From the NCBI GenBank assembly GCA_018340375.1, contig JAFFJZ010000046.1, positions 434,001-498,000 on the forward strand: a DNA stretch of 64,000 nucleotides, written 5' to 3'. This stretch comes from Gonatopus flavifemur. Taxonomy: Eukaryota; Arthropoda; Insecta; Hymenoptera; Dryinidae. The notes beneath the pieces were generated by a model. The model was not told the DNA's origin and ran no database searches. It worked only from the letters and a program-made list of their open reading frames with translations. Each line of letters starts with the position of its first letter. Within the stretch, counting starts at the first letter, position 1. Below are positions 1 to 10,040 of this stretch, piece by piece. A program made the position numbers and the translations under genes.

Positions 1-19
1 ACCCTAACGATGAATACTG

Positions 20-137
20 CTGGTTTTCAGCTTGTGGATTTGTGTATTCAGGCTTCAAGCTGTCGGCATGAGCATAACCCAATGTGCACCACGAGGAGGT
101 TGCGCGATCAGATTTTGCACATCGAATGGCCCTGAAA
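20..137 (+). repeat. Terminal-repeat fragment of a DD41D Tc1/mariner element
   Basis: This stretch matches the inner part of the left inverted repeat of the DD41D element at 26214-28628 (compare 26540-26660), sharing ACCCAATGTGCACCACGAGG and the following GTTGCACATC-like block. No transposase accompanies it, so it is a truncated remnant. It abuts the decayed transposase-like gene at 203-2080. Confidence 0.65.
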
Positions 138-202
138 AAGGCCAGTTATTGTAACATCTCTATCAATCAGCAATTGTCCAACTCAGCGCACGTACCTCAT
201 GG

Positions 203-2080
203 TTATCCATTTGGCCACCACACTCTGTTCCTATCATCATTCGAGTACCTCTTGATGAGCACTCCATTATTGGATCCTATCACAAAACCGTGGTTCTTGA
301 GAATCTCAGGTACAGGTTGGGCATTCTCGAATCGTTTGTTGAGTTTCCGTCTCATCTTCTCGTGATATGTTTTATCATAGTACATAATGCCTATGGTTTC
401 AAAATTACTCTTTGCCCAACTGTAGAGTTTTTGAGGCGTCAATATGCCATTTTGAGGTTTGGCAGTCAGACTCGCTCTATATGCTTCTCTCTTGAATGTA
501 GCACCAATCCCGTCACAAGCACCTTCATCATTCAGCGTCAATACTAGAATCTTCTTTGTGCTGAATCAAGTTCGCGATTTGAAATTTATTTTTGAAATGC
601 TGCTTCGCTCCGTCACTGGTATAAATAATCTTGTTGACTTTTTTCACATTTCGTTGGATTTGAGGAATTCACAAAGTCTGAATAGCATAAACAGCGGAGG
701 TGTCGTGTTTTAACCTTCCAGATAAGAAAATAAAACTCTTGTGCTCAACAACAGGTCCTTACTTATCATAATAAATGGCAGGGAATACGGTGCATTAATT
801 GTTGTTGAAATGGAATGCTTGTGAAGCATCCTGGCAAACATACGCGTAGTTTTCAGAAAAATCAAACGTCACCAGTACTTCACCATCGCGGAGATTGTGT
901 TTTCTTTCTTGGATGAAAAGATTTTGTTGCTTTGGGATGAATGAATGGAGTTCCAGAATTGTCAGTCTATTGCACAATTCGAGTATGAAATCATCAATTT
1001 TCATGATTTCTGTTCGTAGAGTTGAACGATCCGTTGCCGTCCAAACTGAACATTGAATGTCTGTGATGAATGAATTCTCTAGTAGATCATTTAATTTCTT
1101 CGAAAACTGTGAAACTCCTGGACAATCATCACATGCATCAAGATAGCAATCAGCCCCAGGTTTTTCACAAACAATTTCATTGAGGCAGTCTTTGTAGTTC
1201 GTTAGTGGCTTTTTTGTATCCAAGGTCAGCTTTTGAATATCAATTGCATCCAACATCAATTTTGCATTTTGATGTATTGTGCAAACACCAACTGAGTGTC
1301 TTCCACAAGCTCCAGGGAGTATGCAACTTTTTGGTCTGAGTCTAGCGAACGCGCTACAGCTGATATTATCTTCTGGGTGAGACTGTTGGAATACAGTGTG
1401 AAGTTCTTTCAAACCCACACGTAGAGACGTTTCTGTTTCAACGTTCGCTCTCCATTAATCCTCCCAGAAACGACATCTTTCTTTCCAGGCATTATCCTAC
1501 TGTTTATGTCACTGGTATAAAATCCATTTACTTTTTGTAAAATTGCTTGAGAGTTTTTTCCCCTCCCTTGCAATGCTATCAGGTAAAATGCCGGATTTGG
1601 ACTTCAATTTCTCCGATTTGTTGGCCAAGTATCGCGTTGTATCGAATTCTTGGGCGATTTTTCTCACACTCCAAGGTGATGGGGCGATAGTCAAAATTTG
1701 TAATCTCAATGGATTGTTGGATTCGAAGGTTGAAAATTTCCGCTTGAGTTCATCCAGCATTCCTTCCAGTTCAATTTCTCTGTTTGAGCGTGTATAATTA
1801 GAACCTTCGTATGTCTCATTCTCCACTGGGACATCCATTTCCATCGAACTCTCAATACCATCAATATTTTCACTGATATCATTGGATTCATCAACCACTC
1901 GTCAACTTGTAATTTTTACGATGAACCCTTTGTCATACATGCATCACAAATTCTAGAATTCGCGGATAGGTGAGGAAATTTCTGTGACATAACCTGCGAT
2001 ATCTTACGTAATCTTCTACCAATGTGTCCGGCTCTTTTGAATGGATTCGCACATCGGTCCGTTCGAATAATATGCGGCAT
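203..2080 (-). pseudogene. Decayed DDE-transposase-like gene, DFSENY/CDGIG family (left copy)
   Basis: Reading leftwards, 2080-1916 has an N-terminal CANPFKR...ICDAC block that looks zinc-binding. At 1898-1509 comes an acidic stretch then LRLQILTIAPSPWSVRKIAQ, a helix-turn-helix-like segment. At 1418-795 are Cys-rich residues and the signature VTFDFSENYAYV...QAFHFNNN. At 713-541 comes TSDGAKQHFKNK, and at 541-203 DEGACDGIGATFKREA. I recognise this motif order from uncharacterised transposase-like proteins common in insect and cnidarian genomes; a DDE role for the D residues is inference. The frame is broken by stops and frameshifts (near 1916, 1500-1418, 795-713 and about 541), so it is dead. 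A divergent head-to-head copy lies to the right (2363-5206). No transposon ends were identified for it. Confidence 0.7.
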
Positions 2081-3769
2081 CGTGTGTGAGATGATCGAAT
2101 AGATCAGAGGACAATATGCGAACTCCTGATAAGGTCTTATCAGTTGAAACACAAAAACTTTGAGGTTTAAACGTCGCGAGCATTCATGAAGTGACAACGT
2201 GAAACAATACAAAACAGAAGACGAGAAAAACAATTGACGTTACAACGAACCAACATGAAATTGGGTTCAGAGATCACAGAACAATACAGCATCGGTTGAT
2301 AAGAATCGATTCCATGCATTTGTCCGCTCATTTTCATCTGATTCATTCGATCTCCTGATACATGATGCCGCGAATTTTTCCAAAGGATTGATAGTTAAAT
2401 TCATTCGAAAAAGCCGGACACGGTGGTAGAAATTCAAGAACGGTATCGGAGATTATGTTGTAGGAATTTTCTCATTCATGTACGAATTTCCGAATTTGTG
2501 TTGGATGCATGAATAAAGGGTTCCTCGTAAAAATTACCAGATAACGAGGTGGTAAATGAATCAAATGATATGAGTGGAGGAACTGAGAGTATTGAGAGTT
2601 CGATGAGCATGGACCCACACAGCACCTAATATTGCAGCAATATTACAGTAATATTACAATATTGACGTAATATTACAAATCATAATGTAATATTGCAGCA
2701 ATATTACAATATTAAATATTGCAATGTAATATCACTGCAAGATTACAGTGTCGATAATATATCATGAATTACACTGAAATATTGCGGTAATATTTTGCAA
2801 ACAGGAATTTGTAATACATGCCTGAACTTGAATCCTGGCCAATTCCCATGTGAAAGTTAGTCCAAAACGGTTTGATATTGTTTTGTTTTTGTATTCATGG
2901 GTGAACGTGAAAAATGAATGAAAATGGAAATGTGTGTTGTGTAGTAAACTTTAGTAGTGAAAAAACGGTCTCATTCTGATTCCGGTTCATTGCAACCGTT
3001 TCAGAATCCTTCGAAATGCAAAATCAATACCCCTCCCACAGTTTCATTTTTTTTCGAAGATGGGATATTTCGTAAAATATTATCAAAAACATCGTTTCAA
3101 ATTATAATACTGTCCCTAATTCGGGTCCTAAAATATAAAAAAAAACACAAGAATAGTTTCCTCCTCTGTAGGACTTTTGAATGCCATGAGAAGTAGAAAA
3201 AATATGCCTAAACTCACATTTGTCTTCAAAAATCAGGATTTTCCCAATTTCACCACTGAGCAATATAAAGTGGAAAAAATTAAAAATCTTTTTACGACCC
3301 AAAAAATTTCATATACCTTGAAACCCACAAAAGTTACAGTTGTTATGTACATTACAAAACTTTGAGACGATACCAGTGCCATGAGATCAGCTAGTTTTGT
3401 CTGTCAGGTTTTCTGAAACGGGTTAAATACAGTTGAAATATCTTGATTTACCTTTATTCTTTACCAATCAAACGAAGCTCGTTCGAAATATCTAGTATAT
3501 TTCACCAGGCTTGTGACGACCGGGAATTTTTCTCATTTCGATTGGTTATTCCATTCAAAAGAAAATTCATCATTGATCAATTTCGTTAGAATTCCCAGTT
3601 GAACCACTTCCCTGTTAACCCTCTTCACGAAATCTCCAAAAGAATAATCAGCTGCTCTCATGGCACTGATATCTGCTCAATCACAATGTTTCGTTTTTCT
3701 CCAAGTTTCAAATCACATTTGTCTAGGAACACTGCCGCTCATATTTCTTGGAAAGGATACTATAGTGAG

Positions 3770-3990
3770 GGTGCTATAGCACCCTGATGTTAACCAAATT
3801 GTTCATACGAGACTTTTTGAATACCTTGCAATTCATTCTCAGAATATTGTTCCATGCTTCAATCGTTGAATACTTATATGACTGCAGAAAAATACTTTAC
3901 AGAGCAATATTCTGAAACTTGTGATGAATATTCTAGAAACCTCACATGAACAATTCACTTAGAGGGATGCTAGGGCCGAGACGCTAGCTG
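3770..3990. repeat. Foldback repeat
   Basis: The left side (AATTGTTCATACGAG, then GAATA, then CAGAATATTG) reappears reversed and complemented on the right (CTCACATGAACAATT, TATTC, CAATATTCTG) with a loop around 3880-3890. The arms are imperfect. Near the left end GGGTGCTATAGCACCC is a self-complementary 16-mer (from about 3768). It resembles a small MITE nested in the larger element. Confidence 0.5.
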
Positions 3991-4195
3991 TTTCGTTTAT
4001 AACATCCAAAAAATCTTCTAATAAAATCAAAATAACGCTGTGTACAGCAATTCTTCAATGAATTTTGAAAATTACTATGTACGAAGAGATATTTTGATCC
4101 TATTGAATTGATTCTATCCAGTTTGTTGTGAACAAAATGGCTGAGGTCCTGGTATAAGTATCACATGCTGTGAGGGGATACCAGTGTACCCTCTG

Positions 4196-4460
4196 AGCAA
4201 ACATTTCCTTGGTGAGAATTCTCTGAACTAAATTCATAGAAATAGATGAAATTTTCAAGAAATAATCTTCACTACTTTATCGCGGTGCAAAATTCAAATT
4301 TTGAAATTTCAAACTTTCTCACAGATGTTGGAGAGCAATTTTTTGGCATTTGAAAATTTGGGCTTTGTATCGCAGATAAAGTATTAATGATTATTCCCTG
4401 AGAACTTCAGATATATTCATGAATTCAGTTCAGATAATTCTCACCGAGGAAATGTTTGTC
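4196..4460. repeat. Foldback MITE-like repeat
   Basis: The arms begin AAACATTTCCTTGGTGAGAA on the left and end TTCTCACCGAGGAAATGTTT on the right, with roughly 100-bp imperfect arms and a centre near 4330. No coding capacity. It lies inside the 2616-4748 element. Confidence 0.6.
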
Positions 4461-5010
4461 GAGTCCATATACTGTTATATTTTCAACTGCGTGCAATTAC
4501 TGTCCCCTTGAAATATTGCCACAATATTACTGAAATATATAATATCGACAGGTGTGAAAAATTACTGTGACATCATTGAAATATTGCTGTAATATTGACG
4601 TAATATTACAATATTGCTGTGATATCACTGCAATCAATCTGCGCGGACATGAAATATTACGGAAATGTCGCAGTAATATTTCCCTGCAATTTCACAATGT
4701 CACAAAATAATATTACTGCGATATTACTGCAATATTCTGTGCTGTGTGAGGACTCTACTTGGGGAATGAAACACTCGGGGGTGTCAATGAGATGCGCTTA
4801 AACAGGGAACTGGAACTACAAGGAATGCTTGATGAACCCGAAGAGAAATTTTTAATCTTGAAACCCAAAAATCCATTGAGATTACAAATTTTAACTATCG
4901 TCCTGTCATATTGGGGTGGGAGAAAAAACGTCCAAGAATTCGGTGCAACGCAATATTCAGCCAACAAATCGAAGGAACTCGAGTTCAAACCGACATTTTA
5001 CTTGCTAGCA

Positions 5011-5118
5011 CAGGGTGTCTACTCCTGGAAATTTCGATTTCTTTCATTGGACATTCTTTTCATGGCAAATGAATGATTGGTCGATTCCATTGGATCTCCA
5101 GTATCAGTAGACACCCTG
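5011..5118. mobile_element. 108-bp MITE with CAGGGTGTCTACT ends
   Basis: The sequence starts CAGGGTGTCTACT and ends AGTAGACACCCTG, a 13-bp perfect inverted repeat. It is flanked by TAGCA and CAGCA, a possible 4-5-bp target duplication. The left gene copy lacks it at the matching point (GATAGCATTGCAAG), which confirms an insertion. No coding capacity. Confidence 0.75.
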
Positions 5119-5206
5119 CAGCAGTGCAAGAAGGAGAAGAAACTCTCAAACAATTTTGGAGAGAGTAGATGGATTTTATACTAGTAACATAAACAGTAAA
5201 ATAATC

Positions 5207-5950
5207 ACCATATTGGATTCGCCATTCGCAATTCCGGAAATCTAAGTCCGGATTTGTGATCAGCGAACCCAAAAACCCCAGTATGACAAGGTTTTTACAA
5301 ATTCAAGAGATTTAGAATCTTTCCGAACGCCATATTAGATTGGCCATTTGCAATTCCGGGAATCTGAGTCCGGATTCGTGATCAGCGACCACAAAACCCT
5401 CAGAATGTTGATGTTTCCACAAATTGAAGCGAATTCGATTCCTTCCGACCTCCATATTGGATTCTCCATTTGTAATTACGGAAATTCTCCTTTCACCTCC
5501 TTTCAAAACTCCTTTCACCCATGTTTCAGGGAATTCGGAATGATTCTGGAATTCCGGCCGCCATATTGGATTCGAGATTTGCAATTCCTGAAATCTGAGT
5601 CCGGATTCGTGATCAGCGACCGAAGAACCCTAAGGATGGTAATGTTTCCACAAATTAAAGTGGATTAGGAATTCTCTGACCGCCATATTGGATTCACCAT
5701 TTGTAATTCCGGGAATCTGAGTTCAGGTTCGTCATCAGCGACCTCAAAAACCCCTTTCCACCACGTTTCAGAGAATTCGGAGTGATTCTGAAATTCCGGC
5801 CGCCATATTGGATCAACCATTTGCAATTCCAATATTCCAACTGGATGCAATGAATCCGAGATGCTCGAATTGCATGTTCCAATCCACAGGATTATCCAAC
5901 CCCCGTGTATCATAGTTTTATGACCGGTTTTGATCATCATCATCATGTTC
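5207..5950. repeat. Degenerate GCCATATTGG satellite block
   Basis: The motif CGCCATATTGGATT(C) followed by CCATTTGCAATTCC, then a (G)GAATCTGAGTCC and GTGATCAGCGACC stretch, recurs at irregular 85-130-base spacing (for example near 5207, 5330, 5450, 5560, 5682, 5800). Reading frames through it (5312-5584 minus, 5348-5668 plus) are repeat translations with near-identical phrases, not genes. Related blocks occur at 7360-8235, 29390-29670, 35255-35560, 38495-38870 and 40340-41165. Confidence 0.8.
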
Positions 5951-6115
5951 CCTCTTCGTTTCCGCCGCCATATTGGTTAAATAGTCACCATGTTCGAAAA
6001 GTACTATACGGCATTGAAAAGTAGACACTTCAACGAAAATTTCAAGCCCATCAGACATTTTCATCTCAAAAATTGAAATGCGCAGGGGGATGGTTGATCT
6101 GACAAAGAACGCCCC

Positions 6116-6147
<32 letters not shown>

Positions 6148-6697
6148 CGAGAGGGAGGGAGGGAGGGAGAGAGAGAGGAAGAGAGAGAGGGAGAGAGAGA
6201 GAGGGGATATAGAGAATGAGAGTTTAAATTTGCTGTTTTTCAACAGTGAGTGAGTGAATCACTTCTATAAACTCAGCGTATCAAAGTTTTCCCTTGATAT
6301 CAAATTCTCCCGTTAGTTGTTTATTTCGAAAGATTGTTCGAATCACCATACCTTGATTTATCTTGATAGAAATGAAACTTTTGAATATATCATATTCTGA
6401 GTGTTGACGAGATTATTGTCGTGAATAAAGTTGGAGAGAATCTGTTCGAATTGAAGAGATTTGTTTGTGAAATTAAATAGATTTTTGTCAATCTCAATTG
6501 GGGTCTTATGATTAAATTTCACCCCTGTATAGGGGAAGAACATAAATTACCGCCCGAGTAGTCATCCTTTACTCAGTTTTGATTATTTTATGAAAATCAT
6601 CTGGTGTCAGAACCTGAATTTCAGAGCATTGCGTTCATTCATAACGGAATTATAACCATTTGTTCGATATATAACATGAAAATGTCAACGATGACGA
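5951..6697. other. Non-coding stretch with a compound (TA)n/(GA)n microsatellite
   Basis: From 6113 to about 6135 there is (TA)n and from 6136 to about 6215 a (GA)n/GAGGGAGG tract. The reading frame on the minus strand here is low-complexity Ser/Leu and is not a gene. Nothing else is recognisable between 5951 and the CACAGTG-ended element. The (GATGAC) bases at 6687-6702 are the leftmost piece of the simple repeat that continues at 8265. Confidence 0.7.
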
Positions 6698-6702
6698 TGA
6701 CG

Positions 6703-8264
6703 CACAGTGGGGCCAAATGCCAAAAACTTGGGAAAAATACAAAAAATGAAGTTTGTAATTTGGAATAGTTGACCGTTGGGGTAAGTAGAGTAATGTCCCG
6801 AATATAACAATCCAGATATAAGATGTGATCTGCTCTCCTTCCCTTCGTATACCAGTTTGAAAGGACCCTCCTGTGAGGTACCATTCGTGTGACTACGGAA
6901 TAGTAAAATGATGTCCATTTTCAAAGAGACGCTGTGTCTCGAAAAATGGAGCGATCAAACTTTGCAAACATGGAATCTACTGCTAAAAGTGTATAGAATA
7001 TACTGATAATTAGAGGAATATCAATTTATCGAATGGCAAATGACAGCAGTGTAATGATTGGATGTGATTTTTATATCTCTGAATTTGAAAATTCGTTTGG
7101 TTTGTTGAGGAAAAAGTTGTGTTTCCAGAATTTCCCAGCCATTATACTTATTGGAGATCGTAGACGGAGGTCTAACCTTCAACATGAAACAAGGAAAAGT
7201 TGCCACTTTTTGCCCCTTTGAGATTCCGACATGATTTTGTGAAGGAAGTGTCTCAGACCGCATGCTGACAATCACAGAAAATCTGAGGGAATTATCAAGG
7301 GTTCTCAAATTCGTTCGAAAATCGGTATCACAGGGGTTTTCGGGGTCACTGATGATAAATCGACTGTCAGAATTCCTGAATTCAAAATGGCAGATCCAAT
7401 ATGGCGGACCAAAATTCTCAAATTTATCGGATTCTCTTCAAATTTCGCGGTAGAAAGTTTGCGGAGTCACTGGATCGGTTGACAAAATTTTCAGATTCCG
7501 ATATGGTGGACTGAGATGCTCATATTCGTCGGTTGTCCTTTACACTTCGCACTCGGGGTTTTTCAGGGTCGATGATTATAAATCCGGCGTTTTCGTGTAA
7601 AATTTTATACATTTGCCATTCCGTTCTCATCCACTATATCGGGTTGAACAATTTGAATTTCGCAATTCCGACAACGGATTCGTGATGAGCAACCTCAAAA
7701 ACTATCGGGTATCGAGTTTCGAAGGAATTCGATGAATTTCCGAATCTCCGTCCGCCATATTGGATACACCATTTTGAATTTCGCAATTTTGACAACGGAT
7801 TCGTAATCAGCAACCTAAAAAACTATTTGATACTGAGTTTCAAAGACATCTGATGAATTTTCGAAATTTTGTCCGCCATATTGGATTCGTCATCTTCAAT
7901 TTCGCAATTTTGACAATGGATTCGTGATAAGCAGCCCCAAAAACTATCACTTACTGGGTTTTGAAGAAATTCGATGAATTTTCGGATTTTCGTCCGCCAT
8001 ACTGGATCTGCCATTTTGGATTTCGCAATTCTGACGACGGATTCGTGATGAGCAACCTGAAAAACCATTTGGAATTGAGTTTCAAAGGAATCCGATGAAT
8101 TTTCGAAATTTCTTCCGCCATATTGGATCCGCCATTTTGATTTTCGCAATTTTGACAACGGATTCGTAATCAGCGATCCTCGACACTCCCTGATACCAAT
8201 TTCCAAGCAATTCTGAGAACTCCTCATAATTCTTTCTAACTTTTTGGGTTTTGGCCCCACTGTG
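6703..8264. mobile_element. Transib-like non-autonomous element with CACAGTG termini
   Basis: The ends are CACAGTGGGGCCAAA (6703) and its inverse TTTGGCCCCACTGTG (ending 8264), with further pairing through CCAAAAAcTT/CCAAAAAgTT. It is flanked by TGACG on both sides (6698-6702, 8265-8269), a 5-bp target duplication within a (GATGAC)n repeat. Transib elements, the RAG1-related superfamily, have 5-bp duplications and ends starting CAC(A/T)(A/G)TG, so Transib is the best fit; this is inference from the ends. No transposase is encoded. The interior from about 7360 is GCCATATTGG satellite. A second, inverted copy lies at 38495-39435. Frames at 6639-6924 and 7823-8260 are not genes. Confidence 0.6.
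7360..8235. repeat. GCCATATTGG satellite inside the Transib-like element
   Basis: At least seven units of 100-125 bases carry CCGCCATATTGGAT(C/A)C, GCCATTTTGAATTTCGCAAT and GACAACGGATTCGTGAT-AGC in fixed order. The minus frame at 7823-8260 is open through four units and reads NPLSKLRKSKWRIQYGG-like phrases, a by-product of unit length being close to a multiple of three. Confidence 0.8.
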
Positions 8265-8355
8265 TGACGGTGACGATAACGGTGACGATAACGATAACGA
8301 TAACGATAACTATAAAGATAATGAGAATGATCATAATAACAATCATGATAATAAT
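8265..8355. repeat. (GGTGAC)(GATAAC)n simple repeat, probable LINE tail
   Basis: Hexamers ACGGTGACGATAACGATAAC run to about 8312 and decay to ATAATAACAATCATGATAATAATT. On the minus strand this directly follows the 3' end of the R1-clade remnant at 8356-10003, so it is either the LINE tail or its microsatellite target. The Transib-like element inserted in the same repeat. Confidence 0.65.
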
Positions 8356-10003
8356 TATGGTGGTAATTTTTTTCATAGAGGGGAGCATGCTTTATGCACC
8401 GTTAGTGATCTGAGTTGCTCCCAGGTGTGTGGGACTTCTGCTATGACTGGAGATAATCGTTGCCGACTGCAGTTTACCCACTGAACCAACCTCTCCGCTT
8501 CTCGAACCCAGATCGGAGTCGTTCATCACATCACTCCGAGCTGGATCCTTTTTCGGTGAGGCTTTGGAGACCGTTGCCTTGTCCTTTGTTAGAGCGGAGA
8601 ATGGACTGCACGAAGGAGTCCATCGCCTGCCAATTGGAGTGTTCACGGAGCATCAGTCCCACGATGTTCTCGGGACTGCTGTCTCCGAGCTTCTACTGGA
8701 GCGCCATTCGATGCACTCCCCACTGAGCACATTCGAGAAACGTGTGCTCAGCAATGTCTCATACATCGGGACATAGAGACACTCGGGTGACGCTGCCTTC
8801 TACATTTGGTGAAGGTACTTCCGGGAGTATCCTGTGAGGAACTGGGTCAGCGAGCAGCCCACCTCGCGATGCTCGCGTTTCGTCCACGGCCTGATCAGAG
8901 GGATGAGCCTCACAATCCATCGTTCCCTGGTTCCCCCGTCCCAGGAGGCCTATCACGCGGGGAACGTGCGGGTGCGTTCCTTGACCGCCACAACATTCCT
9001 TGGTTCCCCAGCCGTGCTCCGCCAGAAGATGTTCTGTCGTTCGCTAGCAAGAAGCAACTCTAAGTGCGGCAAATACTGCAGGGTCATGGACCGTGCGGTA
9101 AGCAGAGGCGACCCGTAGCGCACCTAGTCGTTGAACTCGCTCGAGACGCGCTCTGCAGCTGTTGTCCTCTATGTCATGTTCTCAGATCTCGGCTCCGTGA
9201 AGAAGGACCGAGTGGACCGTGGACATCCACAATCGTCACCTGTCTGACTTTGAACCACCGACGTTCGTCATTGGCCTGCTGAGAGGTGTGAACTCCTTGG
9301 TGGCGTTTTCGGCGGCCCCAAAATGTAGTTCCGGGAGCTGAGCTTTCGGTCTGTAGTAAGGCCCAGGTATCGTGCCGCGGGCTTCAACTCGACTACTACC
9401 TGCTCCACCCGCAGAGGAAGGACAGTGGGGCTTCTACCCTTAGTGAGAACCACGATCTCGGTGTTGCCGACACCAGGAACAACTTGTGTTCCTTTATCCA
9501 GGGTTTGATGCGCCGCATCGCTTGGTTGAGTACGACCTTGGCTCGCTTGACGTCGCTTGCCTCAACCAGTGGCCAACGTCGCCAGCGAGCCGAACGAGTA
9601 TGGAATCATCGGCCATCTCCAGCCTTATCAGACCGTCGTAGGCGACGTTCCACAGGGTGGGCCCCAGGATAGAACCCTGCGCCGCCCCCAACATGATTGT
9701 GGTCCACTCCTAGCTCGCGGTTTCCTCATGTACAAGGGCACGGTTCTGCAGGTAGTGGTCCATAATCCTGAGGAGGTATCGAGGCACGAGGAACTTGTGC
9801 TCCAACGCCCAGAGCATGTCGTTCCAACGTGCGGAGATGGACGCATTTTTCACGTCCAACGTCACGAGAAGGATCACGCATCTGGAATGTAGATTGTGAT
9901 CCTCCGCACGCCGCACAGCCTCGACGATCCCTTGGTTCGCATTCAAGGTCCAGCGACCCACCGGACCCCGTACTCCGTCGGTGACAGGCCACGTGATGAT
10001 CAT
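8356..10003 (-). pseudogene. R1-clade non-LTR retrotransposon ORF2 remnant (copy A)
   Basis: The minus strand reads in order: LDVKNASISARWNDMLWALE (reverse transcriptase block near 9850), AAQGSILGPTLWNVAYDGLI (9690-9640, the QGSILGP motif), an altered catalytic block around 9600 (the family's FADD region is degenerate here), then VVLTKGRSP-like sequence at 9453-9268, with KPAARYLGLTTDRKL. The remainder to 8370 is a frameshifted C-terminal domain and 3' UTR. These motifs identify ORF2 of an R1-clade LINE, which reverse-transcribes its RNA at the target. Endonuclease and most of the RT fingers are missing, so the copy is 5'-truncated and broken by many frameshifts. GC content is well above that of the neighbouring DNA, typical of the LINE itself. 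Confidence 0.75.
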
Positions 10004-10040
10004 ATCATAATAATGATGATAATAATAATTTTCTTATAGA
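10004..10040. repeat. (ATAATGATG)n-like tail between the two LINE remnants
   Basis: TCATAATAATGATGATAATAATAATT separates the 5'-truncated end of copy A from the 3' end of copy B. The bases after it (TTCTTATAGAGAGGGGAACC) resemble those after the tail of copy A (TTTTTTCATAGAGGGGAGCA near 8366), marking a shared LINE 3' end. Confidence 0.7.

Larger units (their letters stand above)
2616..4748. mobile_element. Non-autonomous element with ACACAGCAC ends and ATATTGC-rich subterminal repeats
   Basis: The element begins CACACAGCAC and ends GTGCTGTGTG, a perfect 10-bp inverted repeat. It interrupts the right DFSENY-family copy, whose homology stops at 2615 and resumes just after. Inside each end are some 200 bases of ATATTGC/ATATTAC/ATATCAC-type short repeats (2626-2800 and 4500-4738), themselves able to pair. 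A GGAC occurs at both junctions (2611-2614 and 4750-4753), one base off each end, so the target duplication is unresolved. No reading frame in it resembles a protein I know. Two smaller foldbacks lie inside (3770-3990, 4196-4460). Confidence 0.7.
2363..5206 (+). pseudogene. Right, inverted copy of the DFSENY-family gene, split by insertions
   Basis: The plus strand from the ATGCCGCG near 2363 to about 2615 matches the start of the left copy base for base in long runs, including the stretch around GGGTTCCTCGTAAAAATTAC. Homology resumes at 4750-5010 (LRLQILTIVLSYWGGRKN, matching LRLQILTIAPSPWSVRKI) and again at 5120-5206, after which the satellite begins. The gap 2616-4748 is an inserted element with inverted ends, and 5011-5118 is a short MITE. 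The catalytic half is absent. Upstream similarity also reaches into the 5' flank, to about 2290 and 2150, so the two genes form an inverted duplication around roughly 2150-2290. Confidence 0.65.

Noticed and set aside
1..9. Telomeric repeat at the window start (ACCCTAACG)
   Set aside because: Only one copy; no tandem array.
6061..6243. 60-codon Ser/Leu frame
   Set aside because: It is the translation of a (TA)n/(GA)n microsatellite.
6703..6728. Genuine 12/23 recombination signal sequence
   Set aside because: The heptamer matches but the gap to the nonamer-like bases is 10 on both ends, so the 12/23 rule is not met; kept only as a Transib-like end.
7823..8260. 145-codon minus frame with repeated SKWRIQYGG-like phrases as a repeat protein
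   Set aside because: The phrases come from satellite units whose length is near a multiple of three; the same DNA elsewhere is out of frame.
8806..9282. Several plus-strand frames of 60-94 codons
   Set aside because: Shadows of the GC-rich R1-clade LINE, which reads on the minus strand.
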